Shown one piece after another: positions 51,153-60,202 of a DNA stretch of 64,000 nucleotides (position 1 is the first letter of the stretch; every line of letters begins with the position of its first letter). The DNA is from Clostridium sp. JN-9 (lineage in GTDB: Bacteria; Bacillota; Clostridia; Clostridiales; Clostridiaceae), in NCBI RefSeq assembly GCF_004103695.1, contig NZ_CP035280.1:496001-560000 (forward strand), in the 5' to 3' direction. The notes under the pieces are model-generated. The model saw only the letters and a list, made by a program, of their open reading frames with translations. It made no database searches and was not told where the DNA came from. The position numbers and the translations under genes were made by a program.

Positions 51153-51171
51153 CTTTTTATGTATATTTGTA

Positions 51172-51219
51172 TTGACAATATCGAGGTACTAGTGTACTAT
51201 GTAAGTATAACACTAGTAC
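51172..51219 (+). promoter_or_regulatory. Promoter and long palindromic YtrA-type operator
   Basis: TTGACA (51172-51177) and TACTAT (51195-51200), spacer 17. Overlapping the -10 and start point are perfect arms GTACTAGTGT (51186-51195) and ACACTAGTAC (51210-51219) with 14 bp between, centre 51202.5. The length and position fit repression by the YtrA-type GntR protein made by this operon (52688). Confidence 0.75.
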
Positions 51220-51251
51220 AATTATTAGATATAGATAGGGAGGGAAATTCA

Positions 51252-51953
51252 TTGGATACAATTTTAAAAGCTGAAAATGTTACAAAGAAATACTTAAACA
51301 AGACAGCACTGGATTCCATGAATCTGTCAGTAGAAAAGGGAAAGGTAATGGGACTTTTAGGGCCAAATGGAAGCGGTAAAACTACTTTTTTAAAGATCGC
51401 AGCAGGGCTTCTTACAAAAAATTCAGGTACTGTTGAAATTAATGGAGTACCTGTAGGCAGAGAAACCAAGGCTTTTGTTTCATATCTGCCGGATAAACAA
51501 TTCTTATATAAGTGGATGAAAATTAAAGATGCATTTGATTATTATCAGGATTTTTTTAATGACTTTAATAGAGATAAGGCTGTGAAATTACTTAAATTTA
51601 TGAATTTAGATGAAAGCATGAAAGTTTCAGCATTATCAAAGGGAATGACAGAAAAGCTGCTATTAAGTTTATGTCTGTCAAGAAATTCAAAGTTATATTT
51701 GCTGGATGAACCTTTAGGGGGAGTTGATCCTGTTACAAGAGAAAAGATACTGGATGCCATATTGGATAACTACAGTGAGAATAGTTCAATTATAATAACT
51801 ACACATCTGGTGTCAGATATAGAAAGACTTTTTGACAGTGTATCATTCATACAGGAGGGTAAAATAGTTTTAGAGGGAAATGCTGAAGAATTAAGAAATG
51901 AAAGAAGCATGTCTATTGATGAAATTTACAGGGAGGTATTTAAAGATGCATAA
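51252..51953 (+). CDS. ABC transporter ATP-binding protein
   Basis: 233 residues from TTG 51252 behind GGGAGGG (longer in-frame upstream part crosses the operator and is unlikely to be translated). Walker A GLLGPNGSGKTTFLKIAAG, signature ALSKGMTEKLLLSLCLS (degenerate LSGGQ as LSKGM, typical of YtrB/EcsA-like exporters), Walker B LYLLDEPLGGVDP, H-loop TTHLVSD. Pairs with the permease that overlaps its end. Confidence 0.92.
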   Translation: MDTILKAENVTKKYLNKTALDSMNLSVEKGKVMGLLGPNGSGKTTFLKIAAGLLTKNSGTVEINGVPVGRETKAFVSYLPDKQFLYKWMKIKDAFDYYQDFFNDFNRDKAVKLLKFMNLDESMKVSALSKGMTEKLLLSLCLSRNSKLYLLDEPLGGVDPVTREKILDAILDNYSENSSIIITTHLVSDIERLFDSVSFIQEGKIVLEGNAEELRNERSMSIDEIYREVFKDA

Positions 51954-52677
51954 TATTATAAAATACGAATTCAAGGGACAAATTAAGAATATTATAGGAA
52001 TGTTTGTAATATTATCATTTGTAAATCTTGTAATACTCTATTATAGCAAGGTGTTAACAATACAGGGTTCAGCAGCACTTACATTTGTCACAGGATTTGC
52101 AGCTTTTATTGCTGTTTTAATTGCAGGGATTCAAACATTTACAAGAGATTTATATGATGATACAGGATATTTATTATATCAAACACCAACTAAAGGAATA
52201 TATATAGTAGGAGGCAAAATAATTTTTTCTGTAATTCAGGTTATTTTCTTAACATTAATAAGTTTTTTATTTATGCTTCCTTATATATTAAAAGCAGATA
52301 ACTTACCATATCCAACATTTAGTTCAATAGTTTATATGGGAATTGTATGTGTATTTATGTATTCCTTCTTACTTTTAAGTATATATTTTTCAGCAGCTGT
52401 ATCTAAATTAATAGCCAAAAGTAAAAAATGGGGTACATTAAGCGGATTTTTAATATTTATTATATTTTGGACATTATTTGGCAAAATAGGTGATTTCCTT
52501 GGAAATATTTTTAACTATAGTATTAACTTCAATATATTTATACTTAAAAATGCATATATGAGCTTTACTGCTCCAAGTATATCACTAAATATTGCGTACA
52601 TGGTTTTCGAGATAGTTGTATTTGTACTGTTACTCATGGGGGTTTCATACATTATTGAACAAAAGATTGATCTATAG
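51946..52677 (+). CDS. ABC transporter permease
   Basis: 243 residues from ATG 51946, overlapping the ATPase stop by 8 bp, with GGGAGG 10 bp upstream. About six membrane helices (20-40, 55-75, 100-125, 140-165, 175-195, 215-238). No cargo can be inferred; relatives in YtrA-controlled operons respond to cell-wall antibiotics such as lantibiotics, ramoplanin or bacitracin. Confidence 0.85.
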   Translation: MHNIIKYEFKGQIKNIIGMFVILSFVNLVILYYSKVLTIQGSAALTFVTGFAAFIAVLIAGIQTFTRDLYDDTGYLLYQTPTKGIYIVGGKIIFSVIQVIFLTLISFLFMLPYILKADNLPYPTFSSIVYMGIVCVFMYSFLLLSIYFSAAVSKLIAKSKKWGTLSGFLIFIIFWTLFGKIGDFLGNIFNYSINFNIFILKNAYMSFTAPSISLNIAYMVFEIVVFVLLLMGVSYIIEQKIDL

Positions 52678-52687
52678 GGTGATAATT

Positions 52688-53059
52688 ATGGATAATAAAT
52701 TTAATGAAAATATGCCAATATATTTACAGATTATCAATAAAATAAAATATGACATTATAAGCGGAAATTTAAAGGGGGGAGAAAAATTGCCATCAGTAAG
52801 AGAAATGGCTCAAATGCTCAAAGTAAATCCTAATACACTTCAAAGGGCTTATCAGGAACTTGAACGGCAGGGAATTACCTATACTCAGAGAGGTATGGGT
52901 ACCTTTGTAAGCGAAGATGAAGACACTATTATGGGTATAAAAAGGGAAACATCAAAGGAAATGGTGATAAATTTTATTAATGGAATGAAAAACCTGGGAT
53001 TTTCTGAAGAAGACATAATATCAATTATAAAAGAAAATTTAGGGGGGTATGATATTTAA
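52688..53059 (+). CDS. GntR family regulator, YtrA subfamily
   Basis: 123 residues from ATG 52688 (GGGTGAT upstream overlaps the permease stop). Winged helix MPIYLQIINKIKYDIISGNL, KLPSVREMAQMLKVNPNTLQ, RAYQELERQG and RGMGTFVSED, then a short helical dimerisation tail of about 45 residues, as in YtrA. Likely autorepressor acting at the palindrome at 51186-51219. Confidence 0.92.
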   Translation: MDNKFNENMPIYLQIINKIKYDIISGNLKGGEKLPSVREMAQMLKVNPNTLQRAYQELERQGITYTQRGMGTFVSEDEDTIMGIKRETSKEMVINFINGMKNLGFSEEDIISIIKENLGGYDI

Positions 53060-53785
53060 ATGAATAAAAGGTTAATTTTTTTAGCTGGGATGTTAACTTG
53101 CTCTTTAGCTCTGTCAGCCTGCAGCATTAATATAAATGATAATAATGATAATGCAGAAATAACAGATACTATACATGAATCTAAAAATATAGACCTAAGC
53201 GGAGAAAATGCATTGACTTCAGATATCACCATGGGAGTTGGCAGACTTAATATATCATCTGATACCAATAAGCTGTTTGAAGGAAATTTTGACTATAATG
53301 TTAAAAAGTTAAAACCAGAAATATCATATAGCAGTAATGTACTGAAATTAAGTCACAACAAAATGAACCAAAATATTTCAGGAAACAATTATAAATGTGA
53401 CTGGAATTTAAAATTCAATCCTAAAGTTCTTATGTCTATGGATATAAATATGGGAAATGGGTCTGGTAATCTTGATTTTTCAAAGATTAATCTAAAAAGC
53501 CTTTCAGCAAAATTTGGTGTTGGAGATTATTTAGTAGATTTAAGAGGAAGCTATAATCAGGATGTAAATGTAAGCATCCAGGGTGGAGTAGGAAAAGTAA
53601 AAATAATACTTCCAAAATCCACTGGGGTTTCTGTTAATTGTGAGAAAGGTGTGGGATCTGTAAGGGCCGCAAACTTTACAAAAGAAAACAGCTCTTACAA
53701 AAATGATGCCTACGGAAAGACAAAGAACAGCATTAATGTGGATGTAAAAGCTGGTGTAGGAGATATAGAATTAGAATTAAAGTAA
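53060..53785 (+). CDS. Lipoprotein with toast-rack/adhesin-like beta domain
   Basis: 241 residues. Lipoprotein signal with lipobox LSAC (Cys20); an acidic Asn/Asp linker; then an all-beta repetitive region with GVGRLNISSDTN, MGNGSGNLDFSKINLKSLSA, GVGDYLVDLRG, GVGKVKIILPK and GVGDIELELK, the right-handed beta-helix pattern of toast_rack/DUF4097/LiaF-like domains. Starts immediately at the YtrA stop; fits an envelope-stress role with the ABC transporter. Confidence 0.82.
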   Translation: MNKRLIFLAGMLTCSLALSACSININDNNDNAEITDTIHESKNIDLSGENALTSDITMGVGRLNISSDTNKLFEGNFDYNVKKLKPEISYSSNVLKLSHNKMNQNISGNNYKCDWNLKFNPKVLMSMDINMGNGSGNLDFSKINLKSLSAKFGVGDYLVDLRGSYNQDVNVSIQGGVGKVKIILPKSTGVSVNCEKGVGSVRAANFTKENSSYKNDAYGKTKNSINVDVKAGVGDIELELK

Positions 53786-53793
53786 AGTTATGA

Positions 53794-53819
53794 GGATTTT
53801 CTGCATCATTAGAAAATCC
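53794..53819 (+). terminator. Terminator of the ABC/YtrA operon
   Basis: Perfect stem GGATTTTCT (53794-53802) / AGAAAATCC (53811-53819), then a T-rich tract. Confidence 0.75.
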
Positions 53820-53840
53820 TTAATATTTAATTTTTGTTAT

Positions 53841-54482
53841 TTAATCAATAAATCCTGCAATGATTAGAAGCTGAGCCATAGTATAGGTGAGCATAACAAT
53901 CATTTCTCTGCAGGTGTTTTTTGATTTAAATGCATTAAATGCAAGCACTGTATCTGATATAACAAACAGTATTGAACCTATAAATGGAAGCCAAAACTGA
54001 TATCCATGAACAGTATATATACGGAGGAAACTTGAAAAACTCATTAAAATTAATACAATAAAATATAAGAGACCCTGGAACTTTATTGATTTTATAAATG
54101 GAGAAATCTTATTGTATATAATAAATCCATAAATTAAGTAAGGTAATAAAAAGATGTAAATGTAAATAGGTATCTTGCTCAATAATACTGGAGATAAAAA
54201 AGCTGAAATATAGAATATATGACCTAATAAGAAAGAAAATAAACCTAAAGTAAAAAAGACACCGCTGCCTAGAAGAAAGGTATCACCAAGAAAGCCAAAA
54301 ATTAATGCCAAAACAATCATGCAGCTGGGATGTGATGAGCTGCACAGGTAAGCAGACAAAAGTACTGGCATTAACAATGGCTTTGTTATGGTTCTCATAG
54401 CTTTATTATGATTTCTTATGGAAGTAATATTTAAAATAGATAAAACTAAAAATAAAATAAAAAGAAAAATTTTCATATTCAT
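53841..54482 (-). CDS. YhhN family membrane protein (lysoplasmalogenase-like)
   Basis: 213 residues, about eight membrane helices. Family signature TKPLLMPVLLSAYL near the N-terminus and ALIFGFLGDTFLL with the conserved Asp, later FVISDTVLAFNAFK and YTMAQLLIIAGF. Animal relatives hydrolyse lysoplasmalogens; Clostridia make plasmalogens, so a lipid role is plausible. Convergent with the lipoprotein gene. Confidence 0.88.
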   Translation of the reverse strand: MNMKIFLFILFLVLSILNITSIRNHNKAMRTITKPLLMPVLLSAYLCSSSHPSCMIVLALIFGFLGDTFLLGSGVFFTLGLFSFLLGHIFYISAFLSPVLLSKIPIYIYIFLLPYLIYGFIIYNKISPFIKSIKFQGLLYFIVLILMSFSSFLRIYTVHGYQFWLPFIGSILFVISDTVLAFNAFKSKNTCREMIVMLTYTMAQLLIIAGFID

Positions 54483-54634
54483 TTAATCACCCTCTAATTA
54501 AAGTATAATCAAGACGATTGAAATTTAAAACCTTTTCATTTAAACTATTCATAGGGGAGATTTCTAATATTATAAATTTGTGTAAATAATGTGTATTTAT
54601 TAACAAATGAAACATTAGTGGGGGGGTATAAGTT

Positions 54635-57600
54635 GTGATTGAGGATGATATACTTAAACTTATTCAAGGGGAGGATAAGAAGAATCCGTTAACTGATAAT
54701 GACATAGCAAGAATGGTAAATACAACAAGAGAATATATAACAGAATTTAGAAAAAGAAATAATTTACCTAATTCTCGTCGAAGAAGGGAAGAGATCTTAT
54801 TTGATGATATAAAAAAAATTATAAAAGATAATACAAATATTTCAGACAATTTGTTGTGTAAGAAATTATCTATGATTGGATATAAAATTTCCAGATTTTC
54901 AGTAACGCAAATCAGAAAACAGCTTATCGTGGAAAGAACTTCCGAATGTTCAGTTAAAAGAGAAGGACAAATAAAAGACACAAAAAATGTAGTACAGACA
55001 ACTGCAGGAAAAGTAACAAATAATACTGAAGATAATGTTAATGAAAATACTGATGAAAATGTATACGAAGATAAAGTAGAAGATATAGTAGAAAATGCAG
55101 ATAGTAAAATTGTAGAAAATGTAATAACTACTGAATCAAATGTGTCGCAGGGCATTGAAACAAATAATCATAGAAATAATAATTTGAGGGAGATTGTGGG
55201 CTATAATGGTTCCTTAAGAAATCAGATAAAACAAGCGGAGGCTGCAGTTTTGTATCCTCCACACGGACTTCATACTCTGATTTTAGGACCTTCTGGTGTA
55301 GGCAAGAGCTATTTTGCAGAATCTATGTATAATTTTGCAGCTAACTCATTAAAATCAAAAGGTAATTTTCCATTTATAATTTTTAATTGTGCTGATTATG
55401 CTGAAAATCCCCAGTTGCTACTCTCCCAATTATTTGGATATACAAAAGGTGCATTTACAGGTGCCAATACCGATAAAGTTGGATTGGTAGAGAAGGCAGA
55501 TAACGGTATCTTATTTTTAGATGAGGTACATAGGTTACCTAGTGAAGGACAAGAAATCTTATTTTATTTACTTGATAAGGGAAAATATAGAAGACTAGGA
55601 GAGACTGAAAATAACAGAAGAGCTAATATTATGGTAATAGCAGCTACAACTGAAGATCCAAAATCTTCATTATTATTGACTTTTAGAAGGAGGATACCTA
55701 TGATAATAGAACTTCCTCCTATTAATAAGAGACCAACTAATGAAAGATATGTGTTAATTAAGAACTTCTTTTCACAGGAAGCTGCAAGAATCAAAAAGGA
55801 GATTACTGTTAAGTTTGATGTTGTTAGGTCTTTATTATCATATGATTGTCCAGGAAATATAGGGCAATTAAGGAGTGATATTCAAGTAGCATGTGCTAAA
55901 GGTCTCTTAAATTCATTAAGTAATAATTTATCTGATGTTATTATTCAGATAACAGATTTACCGGAGCATGTTCCATTAGGCTTGCTAAGTGTTGAAAGCA
56001 GAAATTCTATTCCAAATGATATATTTAATGATGATTTAGTTGTTAATCCCAATAATGTTAATACATATAAATTAAAAGAAGATAGATATTTGCTGCCTGA
56101 CGGTATATACAATAATATAGAAGAAGAATATTACAATCTTGAAAAACAAGGCCTTGAAAAGGATGAAATTAATAAAATTATATGGAATAAAATGAAAACT
56201 GAACTAAATAGATTTGCTAAGAACATGGAGTCAAATATGCAGTTCCACAAAAATGAGTTAAAAAACGTTATTGATGAAAAAATTTTAAATGTTGTAGAAA
56301 ATGTAACCAATATGGCAAAGGATTACATAGGTAATTTAAAGGATAACTTTTATTATTGTGTTGCTGTACATTTAAGTTCTACCTGTGAAAGGCTTAAAAA
56401 GGGGAATGTAATAAAAAATCCCCAGCTGGATTTTATAAAAAGTGAATATTTTAATGAATTCAGAGTGGCTAAAATATTGACTAAGGAAATAAATAAAAGT
56501 TTAAATATAGAACTACCTGAGGATGAGGTAGGCTTTTTAGCCATGTATTTAAAAACGTTTTCTTCTGTAGATCAGGAGGTGAGCAGGGTAAATGTTATTG
56601 TATTAAGTCATGGACATGTAGCCTGCGGCATGGCAGATGTTGCGAATAAATTATTAGGTACAAATTTAGCGGTTGGAATTGAAATGTCACTTGATGAGAG
56701 TCCTCAGCATCTTCTTGAAAAAACTATAGAAACTGTGAAAAAGGTATATGAGGGTAAAGGCTGTTTATTATTAGTTGATATGGGGTCTTTAGTAACCTTT
56801 GGAGAGATTATAACTAAGCAAACCGGAATCCCAACAAGAGTAATTGGCAGGGTAGATACTGTAATGGTATTAGAGGCCGTAAGAAGGGCATTATTATCTA
56901 ATAGTAATATGGATGAAATAGCTGATGCCATAGATGGTGATAAGTCCTTTGTAGGAAAAGTAAAAGGAATTAAAAAATACCCAAAGACAATAATTACAGT
57001 TTGTATAACTGGTGAAGGAACTGCCTTAAAAATTAAAAAATATCTTGAAGATGTACTGGATAGTTATAATGAAAATTTAGAAATTGTACCCATTGGAATT
57101 ATGAATATGGAAAATACAAAGAATGAAATTCTTGAGATTAACAAAGATCATAATATAATAGCAGTAGTTGGAACTATTAATCCGGAAATACCAGGTATAC
57201 CATTCATTTCATTTCGAGATATATTAAAGGAACCTGGTAAATTGACCTTAAAGAATTTAATAGGAATTAAGACTATAAATCCATTAACTAGAGTAATAAA
57301 TAAAAATCTAATACAAATAAGAGATGATTTATTTTCAAAAAGTGAAGTGATTGATGAAATGTGCGGATTGATGCAGAAAGATGGAGTAGTAAATCAAGAT
57401 TTTATTATGAGCGTATATAAAAGGGAAATCATGGGGAGTACAATAGCTGCAGGTAATATAGCAATACCACATGGCTTATCTGATTTCGTTGAAAAATCAT
57501 CAATATGTATTTTAAAGCTTCAGAATTCAATTACATGGGAGAATGATAATAAAGTCAATATAATAATTATGCTGGCCTTAAAGGAGAATGATAAAGATAT

Positions 57601-57703
57601 AATCCTCAAGCTGTTTGAATTAATGTCAAATGAGGAAATAGTCCATAGATTAGAACATATGACATATGTTGATGAAATTGAAGATTTATTTCTTAATCAA
57701 TAA
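54635..57703 (+). CDS. LevR-type sigma-54 activator with PTS regulatory domains
   Basis: 1,022 residues, GTG start behind GGGGGG. Order: N-terminal HTH region (1-100), Asn/Glu-rich linker (105-185), AAA+ (190-450) with Walker A LGPSGVGKSYFAES, sigma-54 loop GAFTGA and Walker B GILFLDEVHRL; PRD1 (about 500-640, His in VAVHLSSTCERL); EIIA-Man-like domain with VIVLSHGHVACGMADVANKL; EIIB-like TIITVCITGEGTALKI; and at the end a complete EIIA of the fructose/Gat type (about 915-1022, NIAIPHGLSD), where LevR has a second PRD. Controls the gat operon behind the -24/-12 promoter at 57798. Confidence 0.94.
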   Translation: MIEDDILKLIQGEDKKNPLTDNDIARMVNTTREYITEFRKRNNLPNSRRRREEILFDDIKKIIKDNTNISDNLLCKKLSMIGYKISRFSVTQIRKQLIVERTSECSVKREGQIKDTKNVVQTTAGKVTNNTEDNVNENTDENVYEDKVEDIVENADSKIVENVITTESNVSQGIETNNHRNNNLREIVGYNGSLRNQIKQAEAAVLYPPHGLHTLILGPSGVGKSYFAESMYNFAANSLKSKGNFPFIIFNCADYAENPQLLLSQLFGYTKGAFTGANTDKVGLVEKADNGILFLDEVHRLPSEGQEILFYLLDKGKYRRLGETENNRRANIMVIAATTEDPKSSLLLTFRRRIPMIIELPPINKRPTNERYVLIKNFFSQEAARIKKEITVKFDVVRSLLSYDCPGNIGQLRSDIQVACAKGLLNSLSNNLSDVIIQITDLPEHVPLGLLSVESRNSIPNDIFNDDLVVNPNNVNTYKLKEDRYLLPDGIYNNIEEEYYNLEKQGLEKDEINKIIWNKMKTELNRFAKNMESNMQFHKNELKNVIDEKILNVVENVTNMAKDYIGNLKDNFYYCVAVHLSSTCERLKKGNVIKNPQLDFIKSEYFNEFRVAKILTKEINKSLNIELPEDEVGFLAMYLKTFSSVDQEVSRVNVIVLSHGHVACGMADVANKLLGTNLAVGIEMSLDESPQHLLEKTIETVKKVYEGKGCLLLVDMGSLVTFGEIITKQTGIPTRVIGRVDTVMVLEAVRRALLSNSNMDEIADAIDGDKSFVGKVKGIKKYPKTIITVCITGEGTALKIKKYLEDVLDSYNENLEIVPIGIMNMENTKNEILEINKDHNIIAVVGTINPEIPGIPFISFRDILKEPGKLTLKNLIGIKTINPLTRVINKNLIQIRDDLFSKSEVIDEMCGLMQKDGVVNQDFIMSVYKREIMGSTIAAGNIAIPHGLSDFVEKSSICILKLQNSITWENDNKVNIIIMLALKENDKDIILKLFELMSNEEIVHRLEHMTYVDEIEDLFLNQ

Positions 57704-57732
57704 TATTATGTATTTTTTATATCTACTTGAGA

Positions 57733-57760
57733 TAGAAGTTTAAGAACTTCTATTTTTTTT
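57733..57760 (+). terminator. Terminator of the LevR-type gene
   Basis: Perfect stem TAGAAGTT (57733-57740) / AACTTCTA (57745-57752), then eight T's. Confidence 0.92.
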
Positions 57761-57797
57761 ATCAATTTATAATATTGTTACCTTTTCAACATGCCTT

Positions 57798-57813
57798 TGG
57801 CACAAATATTGCT
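57798..57813 (+). promoter_or_regulatory. Sigma-54 (-24/-12) promoter of the gat operon
   Basis: TGGCACAAATATTGCT, preceded by T, matches TTGGCAC-N5-TTGCT completely with GG-N10-GC spacing. Start near 57824. No clear upstream activator palindrome was found; it may lie in the end of the regulator gene. Confidence 0.93.
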
Positions 57814-57881
57814 TTATTATTTATTACGAAAGAATAAGTAAATAAAAGTTGATTTAATTTATGCAAAAAGGAGGGAACGCG

Positions 57882-58358
57882 ATGGTAACAGTAATTAATG
57901 AATATTTACACAAGGAATTAATAACAGTTAACCTTGAAGCTGAATCACCAGAAGATATTTTTTATGCTATGGCTGAAATGTTGAAAAATAATGGTTATGT
58001 AAAGGATTCCTTTTACAATGGATTGGTAGAAAGAGAAAGTAAATTCCCAACAGGGTTATTATTAGGAAAATACAATGTTGCAATACCCCATACTGATGCA
58101 ATTCATGTATTAAAGCCAACAATAGCCATTGCAACTTTAAAGCATCCAGTAAAATTTAATTGTATGGATGGCAGTGGAGATGTAAATGTTGAAATTGTAT
58201 TTTTACTTGCTTTAAATGAACCCCATAGCCAGATAGTGATGTTACAACAGTTAATGCTTTTAATTCAAGATGAAGATATCTTAAGAAATATGCATTTTGC
58301 AAAAGATAGTGGAGAACTATATGATATCGTTTCAAAATTTAAATTCGAATATAAATAA
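57882..58358 (+). CDS. gatA: PTS EIIA, galactitol/fructose type
   Basis: 158 residues from ATG 57882, 6 bp after AAGGAGGG (ATG 57861 lies before that site). EIIA type 2 domain with phospho-His in KYNVAIPHTDAIHV (about 67), and LERESKFPTGLLLG-like lead-in (VERESKFPTGLLLG). The closest in-window relative is the C-terminal domain of the LevR-type activator. Passes phosphate from HPr to GatB. Confidence 0.93.
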   Translation: MVTVINEYLHKELITVNLEAESPEDIFYAMAEMLKNNGYVKDSFYNGLVERESKFPTGLLLGKYNVAIPHTDAIHVLKPTIAIATLKHPVKFNCMDGSGDVNVEIVFLLALNEPHSQIVMLQQLMLLIQDEDILRNMHFAKDSGELYDIVSKFKFEYK

Positions 58359-58413
58359 GTAGTAAGAAATTACCGCTTATTATATATAAAATAAATAAAA
58401 GTGAGGTGATAAT

Positions 58414-58701
58414 ATGGGGAAGCAAAAAGTAGTGTTAGTTGCTTGTGGCACAGGAATAGCAACTTCAACAGTAGTTGCTAAAAAAGTAGACGACTTGATA
58501 AAAGAAAACAATTTAAATGCACGAGTTATCCAGTGTAAGATGTCAGAAGTTTCTGGATATGAGGATGAGGCGGATCTGTTAGTCACAACTACAATTCCGT
58601 CAAGAAACTACAAAATTCCTATAATAAAAGCAATAAATTACTTAACAAATGTTAATACTGGTAAGATTGACAAGGAAATTATAGAAGCATTAAAAGGTTA
58701 A
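58414..58701 (+). CDS. gatB: PTS EIIB, galactitol type
   Basis: 95 residues. The phosphocysteine loop VLVACGTGIATSTVVAKKV (Cys about 11) and the second half VSGYEDEADLLVTTT are typical GatB. GAGGTGAT precedes the ATG. Two hairpins fill the 138-bp gap to gatC. Confidence 0.95.
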   Translation: MGKQKVVLVACGTGIATSTVVAKKVDDLIKENNLNARVIQCKMSEVSGYEDEADLLVTTTIPSRNYKIPIIKAINYLTNVNTGKIDKEIIEALKG

Positions 58702-58704
58702 AAA

Positions 58705-58766
58705 ACATAGGCCACCATAAAGATGAACCTATGTAATAAAAGTTATACAGAACGCTTTTATTATAC
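58705..58766 (+). terminator. Two hairpins between gatB and gatC
   Basis: ACATAGG (58705-58711) / CCTATGT (58728-58734), then AATAAAAG / CTTTTATT with a 12-nt loop. Neither has a long U-run; probably mRNA processing or stability elements, or partial terminators. Confidence 0.5.
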
Positions 58767-58839
58767 CATACCTAAAATATTTATTATAGGATTTAATTTT
58801 TAATTTAAGTCAAAAAAATAATAAATAGGGGGAAAATAT

Positions 58840-60114
58840 ATGTTACTAAAAATTGTTCAATATATATTAAATTTAGGACCTACGGTAATTTTACCGCTAA
58901 CTATTACTATAATAGGCATAATATTTGGATTAGGGTTTAAAAAGTCATTTAAATCAGGACTTACAATTGGTATTGGTTTTCTTGGCATTAACCTGGTAGT
59001 TGGATTACTTACTAGTAATCTAGGAACAGCAACTCATGAGATGGTTACAAGGTATGGGTTGCATTTAAATGTACTTGATGTAGGCTGGCCTGCAGCAGCA
59101 GCAATTAGCTGGGCCTCACCAATTGCAGCAATAATGATACCAATAGCTATGCTGGTAAACCTTGGGTTGTTACTGTTAAAATTCACAGATGTAGTAGACA
59201 TAGATATATGGAATTATTGGCATTTTACTGCAGCAGGTGCAACAGTTTATGCGCTGACTAGTGGAAATTGGCTTATGGCTATATTAGCAGGTGTTATATA
59301 TGAAATTGCTGTACTTAAAATTGCAGACTGGACAGCCCCTATGGTACAAAACTTTTTCGGGCTTGACGGAGTATCGTTACCTACTGGATCCACAGCAGCA
59401 TATGGTCTTATAGGAATTCCTATTGCAAAGGTAGTAGGCAAGATTCCAGGAATAAAAAATTTAAAAGCAGATCCAGAAAGTATTCAAAAAAAGTTTGGCA
59501 TTTTTGGAGAGCCAATGATGATGGGCTTAATTTTAGGTATGCTTATAGGACTTTTAGCTGGATATGACATAGGTAAGATGCTACAACTTGGTATAGCTAT
59601 GGGCGGTGTTATGTTCTTAATGCCACGTATGGTTAAAATATTAATGGAAGGCTTAATTCCAATTTCAGATGGAGTTAGAGAATTCCTACAGAAGAGGAAC
59701 TTAGGCAAGGGTAGGAATTTAACAATAGGACTAGATGCAGCTGTTTCAGTTGGACACCCAGCAGTAATAGCAACAGCTTTAGTATTAGTTCCTATAACAC
59801 TTTTCTTATCAGTGATACTACCTGGTAACCAGGTTCTACCATTTGGAGATTTAACTACAATATGCTTCTATGTTTCATTCATAGTTGCCTCTACTAACGG
59901 TAATATAGTTCATTCAGTTATAACAGGTACTATTGTTATGGCACTTGCATTATTAATGGCAACAAATATTGCACCATTCCATACTGAAATTGCAAAAATG
60001 GCTCAATTTACAATGCCAAAAGGTACAACTATGATATCAAGCTTAGACTTGGGTGGTAACTTCTTGAATTGGATAGTAATTAAGATATTCCAATTATTTA
60101 CAGGTACACTATAA
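58840..60114 (+). CDS. gatC: PTS EIIC, galactitol type
   Basis: 424 residues, about 10-12 membrane helices. GatC features: ILNLGPTVILPLTITIIGII, DVGWPAAAAISWASPIAA, LDGVSLPTGSTAAYGLIGIP, GHPAVIATALVLVP. Imports and phosphorylates a polyol together with GatA and GatB. Preceded by a G-rich site. Confidence 0.95.
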   Translation: MLLKIVQYILNLGPTVILPLTITIIGIIFGLGFKKSFKSGLTIGIGFLGINLVVGLLTSNLGTATHEMVTRYGLHLNVLDVGWPAAAAISWASPIAAIMIPIAMLVNLGLLLLKFTDVVDIDIWNYWHFTAAGATVYALTSGNWLMAILAGVIYEIAVLKIADWTAPMVQNFFGLDGVSLPTGSTAAYGLIGIPIAKVVGKIPGIKNLKADPESIQKKFGIFGEPMMMGLILGMLIGLLAGYDIGKMLQLGIAMGGVMFLMPRMVKILMEGLIPISDGVREFLQKRNLGKGRNLTIGLDAAVSVGHPAVIATALVLVPITLFLSVILPGNQVLPFGDLTTICFYVSFIVASTNGNIVHSVITGTIVMALALLMATNIAPFHTEIAKMAQFTMPKGTTMISSLDLGGNFLNWIVIKIFQLFTGTL

Positions 60115-60132
60115 AATTATAAATAATCTAAA

Positions 60133-60169
60133 AATGTTAAAGAGTGCTTCTACAGTACTCTTTAACATT
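60133..60169 (+). terminator. Perfect 13-bp-stem hairpin between gatC and the dehydrogenases
   Basis: AATGTTAAAGAGT (60133-60145) / ACTCTTTAACATT (60157-60169), followed only by TTAGG. Likely partial terminator or 3' protector for the PTS part of the transcript. Confidence 0.6.
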
Positions 60170-60202
60170 TAGGTAATAAATTGGCTATTGGAGGTGAAAT
60201 AA

